IMG/VR virus record: IMGVR_UViG_3300023238_000043
Coordinates: 1-24,666 of that record
Source: a virus
Length of the DNA: 24,666 bases
Reading direction: 5' to 3' (one strand)
How positions within the stretch are numbered: the stretch's first letter is position 1; each line of letters begins with the position of its first letter. Below are positions 1 to 6,403 of this stretch, one piece after another. The notes below the pieces were generated by a model. The model was given only the letters and a program-made list of their open reading frames with translations, was not told the origin of the DNA and did no database searches. Both the position numbers and the translations under genes were made by a program.

Positions 1-682
1 TTGAATTGTAGTATCGTTCTTTTCCTTGGAATCTAGTTCTATCTGTTACTGTGCAACCTTGATTCTCATCTATTAACTGAGTAACAGGACTATCAAGTAT
101 CACACTTGGTTTGGTGTGAGCATGAGAAACATTAACCGAAACACCAGTCTTGTTGTCCATGCCTTTCTTCGGCCAATATACATTGTATCGATTATTGTTG
201 TTCGCTTTACAGTATAAGTCAGTGACAGTATGGAGTATACTCATAGGTCCTCGACAGTTATGCTTCTCGTCATTAAGGACATAATCACAAAACATCTCTG
301 CAATCTCTGGTCTAACTGTGTAACACTCAAGCGCAATACCAATATTACATGTTGGCATCTCTGTGTATTTTATCATAATACGTCTGAACATGTCAACCTG
401 TTCTGGGATTAAATATGCATCATGCTCCATAATCCATACACGTTTGCCAATCGCGATTCTCCGCATGAGTCTGAATGTAGAGTGTATGTGTGCTATTTCT
501 TGTGGTGATCTGTCTTTATGTTTTGATAACGTAAGATGTGGGAATAATGTATCTGGTGTTATACATTGTATTACGTTTATGTTGAGTACGTCAGATACGC
601 ATTCAAAAGATTTGAGGGATAATTCGTTGTACTTTACTGCGAGTGGATTGTTTAGATCAACTCCCATATATGCTTCAATCAT
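1..682 (-). CDS. Glycosyltransferase-like protein, C-terminus cut by window edge
   Basis: An open frame starts at ATG 682-680 and runs without a stop to base 1, giving 227 visible codons. It begins MIEAYMGVDLNN and is preceded by an AGGAT ribosome site at 693-689. Around residue 83 it has V-W-I-M-E-H-D-A-Y-L: a hydrophobic strand ending in an acidic E-H-D-A cluster. This resembles the metal/nucleotide-sugar motif of GT-A-fold glycosyltransferases, and the region before it (SPQEIAHIHSTFRLMRRI) is helical and basic. A sugar-transfer role is inferred from this motif and is not certain. The gene lies downstream of hsp20 and a 30-aa peptide gene and is separated from them by a GC-rich hairpin. No promoter is visible between the hairpin and the start, so it probably relies on read-through from the hsp20 late promoter. 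It could instead be an unrelated phage-specific protein. Confidence 0.7.
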   Translation of the reverse strand, partial: MIEAYMGVDLNNPLAVKYNELSLKSFECVSDVLNINVIQCITPDTLFPHLTLSKHKDRSPQEIAHIHSTFRLMRRIAIGKRVWIMEHDAYLIPEQVDMFRRIMIKYTEMPTCNIGIALECYTVRPEIAEMFCDYVLNDEKHNCRGPMSILHTVTDLYCKANNNNRYNVYWPKKGMDNKTGVSVNVSHAHTKPSVILDSPVTQLIDENQGCTVTDRTRFQGKERYYNS

Positions 683-693
683 TAGTTCATCCT

Positions 694-719
694 AAAAGTT
701 GGGAGGCATCTCACCTCCC
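694..719 (-). terminator. GC-rich hairpin, partial terminator or mRNA stabiliser
   Basis: The perfect 6-bp stem gggagg (701-706) / cctccc (714-719) has a 7-base loop. On the minus strand it is followed two bases later by CTTTT (698-694). A similar short T run lies on the other side (723-726), so it could act weakly in both directions. The T tract is short and the next gene starts only 12 bases later, so attenuation or RNA protection is as likely as full termination. Confidence 0.5.
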
Positions 720-734
720 GAGTTTTCTTGACTG

Positions 735-827
735 TTAAATCAGTGCTGTGATTGATACGAACAATGCGATAGTACACATTGAACCTATTAACCAAGAACC
801 GACCCTGTCTACTTTAGACGTTGCCAT
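735..827 (-). CDS. 30-aa single-pass membrane peptide
   Basis: A short ORF in the gap after hsp20: ATG at 827-825, TAA at 737-735, 30 residues. The N-terminus MATSKVDRVGSW is polar and basic. It is followed by a hydrophobic stretch of about 18 residues (LIGSMCTIALFVSITALI) running to the C-terminus, so the predicted topology is one membrane helix with a short cytoplasmic N-tail. GGAG (841-838) lies 10 bases before the ATG. The gene starts 21 bases after the hsp20 stop and should be cotranscribed with it from the late promoter at 1341. The family is not recognised. The support is the ribosome site, fit to the gap, and clear membrane-helix composition. Chance cannot be excluded at this length. 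Confidence 0.6.
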   Translation of the reverse strand: MATSKVDRVGSWLIGSMCTIALFVSITALI

Positions 828-848
828 TTCTTTTTTTCTCCACGAAAA

Positions 849-1277
849 TTAATTGATTTTAATTTTACGTGGACGCTTCTCTGCGGGCAATTCGACCTTT
901 AGATTAACTACAAGGATACCTTTGTCCAGAGTCGCTCCTACTACTTCAACATACTCGGAAAGTCGAAAAGTTCGTTGAAACTTTTTAGTGGAAATACCTT
1001 TGTGTAGGTATTCAACAGGCGCATCCACACTTTGTTGATTGCCTGCTATGTTCAAAGTTCGCTCGTCCTGTTCAATGATAAGATCGTCCATCTCAAAACC
1101 CGCGACTGCTACCTCTATCACATAATCAAACTCGTTGATTTTTACTACGTTATGTGGAGGGTAAGTGTCTTTGGCATTTCTCGTGACAAAATCTAATTCA
1201 GCGAAGAGGTGGTCAAAACCCACAAATGATGCTCGTGGATATAGACTGGGTACTTTGATACTCGTTGTGTTCGTCAT
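849..1277 (-). CDS. hsp20: Small heat shock protein, Hsp20/alpha-crystallin family
   Basis: The 142-aa protein has an alpha-crystallin domain at about residues 40-130. It contains YPPHNVVKI, the strand-rich VIEVAVAGFEMDDLII segment, a YLHKGISTKKFQRTF block, and the A-x-x-x-G-I-L-x-V-x-L signature (ATLDKGILVVNL). It ends with I-K-I-N, the I-x-I type tail that docks subunits in sHSP oligomers. The family holds unfolding proteins as an ATP-independent chaperone. In T4-type marine phages it is a common accessory gene, thought to protect folding of phage or host proteins late in infection. The ATG at 1277 has a strong AAGGAG site (1290-1285). A late promoter and hairpin lie upstream (1306-1348), so late expression is expected. 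Length is typical of IbpA-like proteins. Confidence 0.93.
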   Translation of the reverse strand: MTNTTSIKVPSLYPRASFVGFDHLFAELDFVTRNAKDTYPPHNVVKINEFDYVIEVAVAGFEMDDLIIEQDERTLNIAGNQQSVDAPVEYLHKGISTKKFQRTFRLSEYVEVVGATLDKGILVVNLKVELPAEKRPRKIKIN

Positions 1278-1305
1278 AGTGCTTCTCCTTAATTAAAAGC
1301 AAGAT

Positions 1306-1335
1306 AAAAATGTAGACCGGACCATCCGCATCTAC
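1306..1335 (-). terminator. Intrinsic terminator-like hairpin abutting the hsp20 late promoter
   Basis: On the minus strand GTAGA (1335-1331) pairs with TCTAC (1316-1312). An inner CGG/CCG pairing extends the stem, and A plus five Ts follow (1310-1306). This fits a terminator for transcripts arriving from regA and the 43-aa ORF. Its 5' arm begins at about +1 of the late promoter at 1341-1348, so on late mRNA it would be a 5'-terminal stem-loop. Confidence 0.5.
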
Positions 1336-1340
1336 GCGCT

Positions 1341-1348
1341 TATTTATA
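1341..1348 (-). promoter_or_regulatory. T4-type late promoter for hsp20
   Basis: The plus strand reads TATTTATA, that is TATAAATA on the minus strand. This is an exact match to the T4 late octamer read by gp55-RNA polymerase on the gp45 clamp. With T4 spacing, transcription would start near 1335, 58 bases before the hsp20 ATG. It sits directly after the stop codon of the 43-aa ORF. Confidence 0.8.
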
Positions 1349-1480
1349 CTAACAGTAACCCTGTTTCGTATAAAACTTGTACAGGTCAACATAGTATTGA
1401 AACTGTATTGGACTGTGATCAGGATTAGGAAGTTCCCCGAAGAGTTCTTCCATCCTGTGTATATGTTCTTCTACTGTCAC
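1349..1480 (-). CDS. 43-aa ORF translationally coupled to regA
   Basis: GTG at 1480-1478 overlaps the regA stop TGA (1479-1477) in a GTGA junction, and the stop TAG is at 1351-1349. The product has 43 residues. Its first half is acidic and helical (VEEHIHRMEELFGELP) and its second half aromatic (QFQYYVDLYKFYTKQGYC). The overlapping start, the lack of any other gene in this 130-base gap, and the late promoter beginning exactly at its end all favour a real gene. There is no transmembrane segment and no family I recognise. In T4 the DNA polymerase gene 43 follows regA, but it is not in this window. The GTG start and length make it easy for gene callers to miss. Confidence 0.65.
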   Translation of the reverse strand: MTVEEHIHRMEELFGELPNPDHSPIQFQYYVDLYKFYTKQGYC

Positions 1481-1848
1481 TTGTTACCTATATTATACTT
1501 GGGACATAACTCCCACTCACTCTTTTCTTTGTGAGAAATAATCTTAATCTGTCTTAGCGGTGCGCATTCAGCAACCATCTCTTTATCAACGATGCTTACT
1601 AAACCCCAATCTGCTAACAACTGAGCAATACTATTTCTTCGTAGTAGATCCATCTCTTCTAAATTAGACTTCTTTCCGTCTAGTAGAAATAGTTCTTTAA
1701 AGTGTACAATGAAGTATCTGCCTTGCTTGTGTAGAATGTGACAAGACTGAAACAGTTTATTTTCTTTACGTGAGGCAACACCCATTCGTGTCAGAGTCTC
1801 GCGTACTTTTAAGAAGTCATCGGGTTCTTGAAGAATAACTTCTAACAT
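1477..1848 (-). CDS. regA: RegA translational repressor
   Basis: RegA binds the start regions of early phage mRNAs and blocks ribosome loading, and in T4 it controls clamp and clamp-loader genes. The sequence follows T4 RegA nearly throughout: EPDDFLKVRETLTRMG, F-QSCHILHKQGRYFIVHFKE, RRNSIAQLLADWGL and the ending W-x-L-x-PKYNIGN. I prefer ATG 1848-1846 (123 aa) because it lines up with the T4 N-terminus (MLEVIL against MIEITL). The frame is open back to GTG 1881, which would add 11 residues overlapping gp62 and has AAAAGGA nearby. A GGAC-ATC-GTCC mini-hairpin (1860-1850) precedes the ATG and could take part in autoregulation. The gene follows gp62, as in T4. Confidence 0.93.
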   Translation of the reverse strand: MLEVILQEPDDFLKVRETLTRMGVASRKENKLFQSCHILHKQGRYFIVHFKELFLLDGKKSNLEEMDLLRRNSIAQLLADWGLVSIVDKEMVAECAPLRQIKIISHKEKSEWELCPKYNIGNK

Positions 1849-1867
1849 ATCGGACGATGTCCATAAT

Positions 1868-2245
1868 TTAATTCCTTCCACCTTTATAGATCCTTTTCTT
1901 AATACTTATTATTTGGTCGGGTGTGAGGAGTTTAAGAGCAGACTTTGCTTTCTCGTTGCTATAACCATAATACTCTTTAACTGCATCCACGTCATCAGAT
2001 TTGGTCGCTTTATCCCATTTAGAGAACCGCTTCCTCTTTCTAACTATATTTAGCAGAAAATGAAATTGCAGTTTCTTGTCTAAACTATGATGTTGATTCA
2101 TAGCATTAGCGACTGCAACAGTGTCTGGAAAGTAAGAAAGGGATCTATTTACCATATATGGAGCATAACCCTTCTCAGTCAGGTCATCTACCATCAGGTC
2201 TTTCTTAGTTAGATTAATCGCCATCACATAATCAAAAGGGTTCAT
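1868..2245 (-). CDS. 62: Clamp loader small subunit gp62
   Basis: The 125-aa protein carries the gp62 core: a Y-x-P-Y-M-V-N-R-S-L-S-x-F-P-D segment (about residues 28-42), V-A-x-A-M-N (46-51), the central FHFLLNIVRKRKRFSKW block, and a C-terminal helix-rich basic region. gp62 forms a 4:1 complex with gp44 that opens and loads the gp45 clamp at primer ends. T4 gp62 is 187 aa. This one lacks the N-terminal extension and part of the C-terminus, as in marine T4-type phages. ATG 2245 lies within the last codons of the DexA-like gene (14-base overlap), with AGAGG about 11 bases upstream. RegA follows directly. Confidence 0.88.
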   Translation of the reverse strand: MNPFDYVMAINLTKKDLMVDDLTEKGYAPYMVNRSLSYFPDTVAVANAMNQHHSLDKKLQFHFLLNIVRKRKRFSKWDKATKSDDVDAVKEYYGYSNEKAKSALKLLTPDQIISIKKRIYKGGRN

Positions 2246-2837
2246 TGTAGAATACGCCTCTTAGCAACTGCTGTATTCTGAAAATGTCCATAGCGATATC
2301 GTGTGCAGGGTTGTGAGCAATGAAGTCGCCTTCATTAACACCCTTAGGTATGAATGAGTTGTTGATATTAATACCATGACCAATTGCAATACCTTCAATC
2401 ATAGTACGAGTATCACGAACATCCCAGAATCTGTAGGGTTCTGATACGCCTAGCATATTGCATATAGATGTAGTGAGAACAGGATCAAAAGTGTTGCCTC
2501 GCGTATAAACTGTTTGACCAGGTGTCATTGTTAAACGAAGAAACGTAGGCAGTTCTGTGATTGATACATCTGTTGACAGAGGTTTGAGTTGCGACATTGC
2601 CGCTTCTCCTTGCTTCTGCCACCACGCGAGTGTATTCTTATCTACAATACGTCCATACTTCTCGACCTGCTCTTTGACATCAAACTTCATTATCTTAGCA
2701 AGACCAACTAAGTCCATATAAGAGTATGGAGTATCAGAAAGAAACATATCTTCGTCAACTGTCATTGCCGCCACGTTCACTACAGGAGCGGTGTTCAAGT
2801 CAGTGCCTAATGTTTCATAATCATAAATATTAATCAT
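2232..2837 (-). CDS. dexA: DexA-like 3'-5' exonuclease (DEDDh)
   Basis: The 201-aa protein starts MINIYDYETLG, with exonuclease motif I as D6-x-E8. Motif II is probably D118 in GNTFDPV, and motif III is H175-x4-D180 in AHNPAHD, the DEDDh arrangement. T4 DexA shows the same landmarks: DFETMG, STIEWW (here NTLAWW), FWNQRDIRTRIE (here FWDVRDTRTMIE) and FVAHDSIHD (here FIAHNPAHD). DexA degrades single-stranded DNA 3'-5'. An RNA substrate is possible, because related folds act on RNA. ATG 2837 has GGATGG about 8 bases upstream, whereas ATG 2849 would overlap the upstream gene and has a poorer site. In T4 dexA is far from here, so its place between clamp loader genes 44 and 62 is unusual. Confidence 0.85.
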   Translation of the reverse strand: MINIYDYETLGTDLNTAPVVNVAAMTVDEDMFLSDTPYSYMDLVGLAKIMKFDVKEQVEKYGRIVDKNTLAWWQKQGEAAMSQLKPLSTDVSITELPTFLRLTMTPGQTVYTRGNTFDPVLTTSICNMLGVSEPYRFWDVRDTRTMIEGIAIGHGININNSFIPKGVNEGDFIAHNPAHDIAMDIFRIQQLLRGVFYNEPF

Positions 2838-2839
2838 TT

Positions 2840-3625
2840 TCAATACCATCCATTATCATAATCTATTTTATATAACTTTTTCACTCTAGCATAATCACTA
2901 GGAGTCATATTTCTTGTAATCAGTTCACTCGGTTCTAGTATCTTATAATAATCCATATAAGAAACTTGCTGTCTATTCTGTTCTGTTGTGGTACAAATAT
3001 CTAATAGAATATCTTGAGTAGACCTATAGTCCGAGTTGTTCGAAATATTCTTATGAGTATACCATACTTTTCTATCATAGTCAATACCATAAAACGAAAG
3101 AATGTGTTTATACATCTCTTCAATATTATTTAAGTTATAGACATAATCATAATTACTACGCAAACCCATATACAAAGTCTGAGTCCAGAAATGCTGATTA
3201 AGAACTTTACCTGAATACAGATCATCAAGTAGTAGTTTCACGCTAGAATATGCATCATAATCTTTGTTGATCAGAGGTATATCTTCGGGTGATGCATAGT
3301 TGCTCTTTGCCTGTAATTGAAGCATTTCGACCGCAGACTTAAATCTCTCTATAGGATCTCGCGTGACCGCGAATCGTACACTATCATATCTAAAAGGAAC
3401 ATCAAATTGATTGCCATATTTCAGAACTTGAAGTTGTCGCCAAGACGATGCCCCTCCTCTCACATGCTGAAAGTCTATCTGTTCTTTTTGAAAAGGAATA
3501 TTAGGTGCCACGACTTTCATAACCTGATGAAAGAATCCCTTTAAAGACGAGAATCCGTTCTTTGGGCATATTCTTATATCAATACCTTCGGGCAGATATA
3601 ATATGTTATCCGGTGTAATTGCCAT
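2840..3625 (-). CDS. Sulfotransferase-like protein
   Basis: The 261-aa protein has the two PAPS-binding signatures of sulfotransferases. A 5'-phosphosulfate loop lies at about residues 20-29 (C-P-K-N-G-F-S-S-L-K). The 3'-phosphate site is at 87-99 (V-T-R-D-P-I-E-R-F-K-S-A-V), including the R-D-P-x-x-R-F-x-S core. The family moves sulfate from PAPS to hydroxyl or amino groups of sugars, peptides or small molecules. No signal peptide or membrane helix is seen, so it should be cytoplasmic. The start (ATG 3625) overlaps the gp44 stop by one base (TAATG), so it is translated with the clamp loader. It separates gp44 from gp62, which are adjacent in T4, and so appears to be a later insertion. The substrate is unknown. 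It may modify phage or host surface glycans. Confidence 0.78.
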   Translation of the reverse strand: MAITPDNILYLPEGIDIRICPKNGFSSLKGFFHQVMKVVAPNIPFQKEQIDFQHVRGGASSWRQLQVLKYGNQFDVPFRYDSVRFAVTRDPIERFKSAVEMLQLQAKSNYASPEDIPLINKDYDAYSSVKLLLDDLYSGKVLNQHFWTQTLYMGLRSNYDYVYNLNNIEEMYKHILSFYGIDYDRKVWYTHKNISNNSDYRSTQDILLDICTTTEQNRQQVSYMDYYKILEPSELITRNMTPSDYARVKKLYKIDYDNGWY

Positions 3626-4563
3626 TAATTCATCTTCACGTTTGCCATAACCTCAGTCATACAAGCAACAATGTTTAACTCATGGTCTGCGACAAAGGCA
3701 TTCTTATACTGATAATCAGCAAGAATTAACACTAACTGCGGAATAGAATCTGGGTCGACCTTATCAAACATCTTATCATATAACGAACGAAAGATAGATG
3801 ATGCATCAACATCAATGTTATTGACGACCCAAGAGCGCATCTTCTTAAAGTCTTTTGTTTTTAGATGTTCGTATAGTTGATCAATCTGACTATCAGTACT
3901 ACAATCAATAGCAATAGACTCTAATTGACCACCCATCGAGAAGCGTTGACACTCATTGATTACTCGTCTCCAATCAGGAGCATGTTTCATAATCATGTTA
4001 GCAATAAGTTTATCGTTATATGTAACACCTTCAGTATCAAGAATTGTCTTGAGTCGTTCCATGAACTGACCACACAATTGACCCATGTCTTTCTTAGATG
4101 TATTGAATTCATATACACCACAGCGAGAATGGATAGGTTCGATGATACGGTTCTTAAAGTTACAAGTTAAGATAAATCTACAGTTGTCAGCGAACTCTTC
4201 GATGAAACCGCGTAGTGCGGGTTGAGTTGATTGCGCATTAAGATAATCTGCCTCATCTAGGATAACAACTTTAACGTCACCGCCAAGAGATACCGAAGAT
4301 GCAAATCTTCTAATCTTACCACGAAGTGTGTCGATGTTACCGTCTTCAGAACAGTTGACCACAATACAATCATAGTCAAGTTCTTTACATAGTGCCTTTG
4401 CTACAGTTGTTTTACCAAGACCAGCAGTACCAGTAAAAAGCATATTGGGCATCTCGCCGCCTTCTACGATTTTAAGGAATACATCTTTCAGTGATTTAGG
4501 AAGAATGGTGTCTTTAATTGTTTGTGGGCGATATCGCTCGGTCCAGATGAATTGGTCACTCAT
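3625..4563 (-). CDS. 44: Clamp loader large subunit gp44 (AAA+ ATPase)
   Basis: The 312-aa protein has Walker A at residues 45-52 (GTAGLGKT), Walker B at 100-106 (VILDEAD), sensor 1 at about 131-139 (ILTCNFKNR) and the S-R-C arginine finger motif at 146-148. It begins WTERYRPQT, the conserved clamp-loader start. T4 gp44 is 319 aa. Four gp44 subunits with gp62 use ATP to load the gp45 clamp for DNA polymerase and late transcription. I place the start at ATG 4563; the frame extends to TTG 4581, but the ATG gives the family N-terminus. The sigma70-type promoter at 4629-4657 begins this unit (44, sulfotransferase, dexA, 62, regA, 43-aa ORF). The stop overlaps the next start by one base. Confidence 0.95.
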   Translation of the reverse strand: MSDQFIWTERYRPQTIKDTILPKSLKDVFLKIVEGGEMPNMLFTGTAGLGKTTVAKALCKELDYDCIVVNCSEDGNIDTLRGKIRRFASSVSLGGDVKVVILDEADYLNAQSTQPALRGFIEEFADNCRFILTCNFKNRIIEPIHSRCGVYEFNTSKKDMGQLCGQFMERLKTILDTEGVTYNDKLIANMIMKHAPDWRRVINECQRFSMGGQLESIAIDCSTDSQIDQLYEHLKTKDFKKMRSWVVNNIDVDASSIFRSLYDKMFDKVDPDSIPQLVLILADYQYKNAFVADHELNIVACMTEVMANVKMN

Positions 4564-4601
4564 AATATTTGTATCTCTCAAAAGTTAAAATTGTATAATA
4601 T

Positions 4602-4647
4602 AAAAAAATGTCTTGTCTACTATACGTAATTATACAGCAGACAAGAC
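4602..4647 (-). terminator. Intrinsic terminator of the gp45-FkbM unit, with promoter in its loop
   Basis: On the minus strand GTCTTGTCT-type arms (9 perfect pairs, 4639-4647 with 4610-4618) flank a 20-base loop, and A plus seven Ts follow (4608-4602). The stem starts just after the FkbM stop at 4654. The loop contains the TATAAT box of the gp44 promoter, so RNA made from that promoter lacks the 5' arm. Confidence 0.78.
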
Positions 4648-4657
4648 CAAAAGTCAA
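4629..4657 (-). promoter_or_regulatory. Sigma70-type promoter for gp44 operon
   Basis: On the minus strand TTGACT (4657-4652), 17 bases, then TATAAT (4634-4629). The predicted start is near 4622, about 60 bases before the gp44 ATG. The TGA inside the -35 box is also the stop codon of the FkbM gene. Confidence 0.85.
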
Positions 4658-5499
4658 GCATTTAATTTCTTAAAATAAAAATCGCCCCAGTTCGGATTAT
4701 AAGGCGGTATTTCTGCCGGCGGAATCTCGGAGTATCTTCGAAACTCTCTTGGATGATTATCTTTAAACTCGGATAGTATAAAGTCACCAGATTTCCAGAA
4801 TACATCATCAGAATGATCCGGTGACGTAAAGAATACAAGTTCTTCAGATAATGGATACACGTACTTATCCATTGCATAACCTATCACACTATAATCTAAT
4901 GTAAGTAATAGTGCAACTACTTCATTGTGCCTATTCGATATTTCAATCTTTATTACTGGATCGTTATTACTTAATAACTCTTTTGCTCCCTGCAATAAAT
5001 TATATTCACATCCTTCAACATCAATCTTTATATAAGAAACATTGACAAAGTTAAATGAGTCTAATGTTCTAGTAACTACTGTAGTACTGCCGATCAGTTT
5101 ACGATCTTCATTAACGACAGGAGGAACAAAGTCAAGATGATTTGTTCTTCCGTTTCCTTTATATACAACAAGAGATGCTGTAGCATTCTCGTCGCTTAAT
5201 GCTAGTCGATGTGTGATAATATTATCATGATGCTTTAAATTTTCTCTAAGGCAAACATAATCTTCACCAGGTTCAAAGGAATGTATTTCTCCGAAGTCCT
5301 TTACATATGAAACTGATTCAATACCAGTACTAGCACCGCAATCCAAATAAACTTTATCGGGTCCGTAAATATCACCAAGATTCAGAGAATCAATAACAAT
5401 TCTTGATTTTCCAAATGACGAAGTGATATTACGATGACCTTTGTCATTACCTCTAGTGAAGTAATCATGACCGAGAATATTCGCGATAGGCGTCAGCAC
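4654..5499 (-). CDS. FkbM-family methyltransferase
   Basis: The 281-aa SAM-dependent methyltransferase has motif I at about residues 51-59 (Y-L-D-C-G-A-S-T-G), the S-F-E-P motif at 74-77 (acidic residue for SAM ribose), T-L-D-S-F at 145-149, and the FkbM hallmark Y-I-K-I-D-V-E-G-x-E-Y at 156-166. FkbM enzymes O-methylate sugars or small molecules. Phage copies are often near carbohydrate genes, and the substrate here cannot be told. The start is GTG 5499, four bases after the stop of the 63-aa gene, with no strong ribosome site, so expression may depend on coupling. The stop lies inside the -35 box of the gp44 promoter. It sits between clamp gene 45 and loader gene 44, which are neighbours in T4. 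Confidence 0.88.
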   Translation of the reverse strand: MLTPIANILGHDYFTRGNDKGHRNITSSFGKSRIVIDSLNLGDIYGPDKVYLDCGASTGIESVSYVKDFGEIHSFEPGEDYVCLRENLKHHDNIITHRLALSDENATASLVVYKGNGRTNHLDFVPPVVNEDRKLIGSTTVVTRTLDSFNFVNVSYIKIDVEGCEYNLLQGAKELLSNNDPVIKIEISNRHNEVVALLLTLDYSVIGYAMDKYVYPLSEELVFFTSPDHSDDVFWKSGDFILSEFKDNHPREFRRYSEIPPAEIPPYNPNWGDFYFKKLNA

Positions 5500-5503
5500 A
5501 AAA

Positions 5504-5695
5504 TCATTCTACCGCTTGTGCCTGAGCGTCTTCAACAATCTGTATCAATGCAATACACTGATCGCGTAACTGTCCAATAGTTGCTAGTTCTTCACCTTTA
5601 AAACCACCTCGTGCCGCAACTGTGTCGATTACTGCAACAGTTGATCGGGTGATACGATTAGCGAGGTCTGTCATTTCGTTAGTTGTTTTAATCAT
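5504..5695 (-). CDS. Small protein downstream of the clamp gene, unknown function
   Basis: A 63-aa, mostly helical protein (NEMTDLANRITRSTVAVIDTVAARGG, then ATIGQLRDQCIALIQIVEDAQAQAVE). There is no transmembrane segment or metal motif. The heptad-like spacing of hydrophobics in both halves suggests a helical hairpin or an oligomerising peptide. ATG 5695 lies two bases after the gp45 stop, with GGAG nine bases upstream inside the gp45 coding end, so it is coupled to the clamp gene. A role with the clamp is possible from position only. No family recognised. Confidence 0.75.
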   Translation of the reverse strand: MIKTTNEMTDLANRITRSTVAVIDTVAARGGFKGEELATIGQLRDQCIALIQIVEDAQAQAVE

Positions 5696-5697
5696 TA

Positions 5698-6372
5698 CTA
5701 TACTCCGTAAGTACTAGATTTTTCAAGGGCACACCAGTATTCGATGCCATTATCTTTGTTCACAAAATGTGAGATTAGTTTCTTAGAGATACCAACTTCA
5801 TAATCACCATCAATCATTTTTAGATTAGAGATGTTAAAGATAAAGTTGAACTTCTCTTCAGCAAATACTCCATCAACATCAATAGAATATACGTTTGATG
5901 TACGATCATTGTTATCGATCACAGACAATGATACAACACCATCAGTTGCGGTCACTGACATTTCAGTATGACCAAGAACAGATGCCGCACGTTTGATACT
6001 TGATAGCGTAGCACTATCTAGTGTAAACTTAACTTCGGTCTCAGGCATAATAATGTCCTTCGAAGGAGTAGTTAGCATCTCAATGTCAGAGTAGAAGTAC
6101 TTGATACGTGAGCGACCAGCACTATCTGTTACGAGAACATATGAGTCTTCGAACTTGAGTCGAGGAGAGTCTACCAGAGATAGAACACTCAGAAACTCAC
6201 TGAGTTCATAGATGCCAAATGTCTTGGGGAATGTCACATCTAGTTCAACAGAACTTAGGACATTCTTTGCTTCTGATACAGTCTTGATTACATTGCCTTC
6301 AGTGATCACAATGTTTGGGTTGATAGTAGCATAGTTCTTGAGAACTTGCATTGTCTTTTCAGTTAATTCCAT
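5698..6372 (-). CDS. 45: Sliding clamp gp45
   Basis: The 224-aa protein matches T4 gp45 (228 aa) in layout: MELTEKTMQVLKNYATINPNI at the start, the F-G-I-Y-E-L-S-E-F-L-S-V-L-S-L loop-strand region near residues 50-65, and two repeated beta-rich domains. The trimer encircles DNA, gives the polymerase processivity, and in T4-type phages is also the mobile activator of late transcription through gp55 (and gp33). A perfect sigma70-type promoter (6404-6432) ends about 30 bases upstream, giving a leader near 25 bases. The next gene starts two bases after its stop. The clamp thus has its own promoter, separate from gp46/47. Confidence 0.95.
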   Translation of the reverse strand: MELTEKTMQVLKNYATINPNIVITEGNVIKTVSEAKNVLSSVELDVTFPKTFGIYELSEFLSVLSLVDSPRLKFEDSYVLVTDSAGRSRIKYFYSDIEMLTTPSKDIIMPETEVKFTLDSATLSSIKRAASVLGHTEMSVTATDGVVSLSVIDNNDRTSNVYSIDVDGVFAEEKFNFIFNISNLKMIDGDYEVGISKKLISHFVNKDNGIEYWCALEKSSTYGV

Positions 6373-6403
6373 AATATATCTCAGTTGGTTTGTTTATGGG
6401 TGT

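Noticed and set aside
4564-4581. TTG start for gp44 six codons upstream
   Set aside because: The ATG at 4563 gives the conserved clamp-loader N-terminus, and the TTG has no ribosome site advantage.
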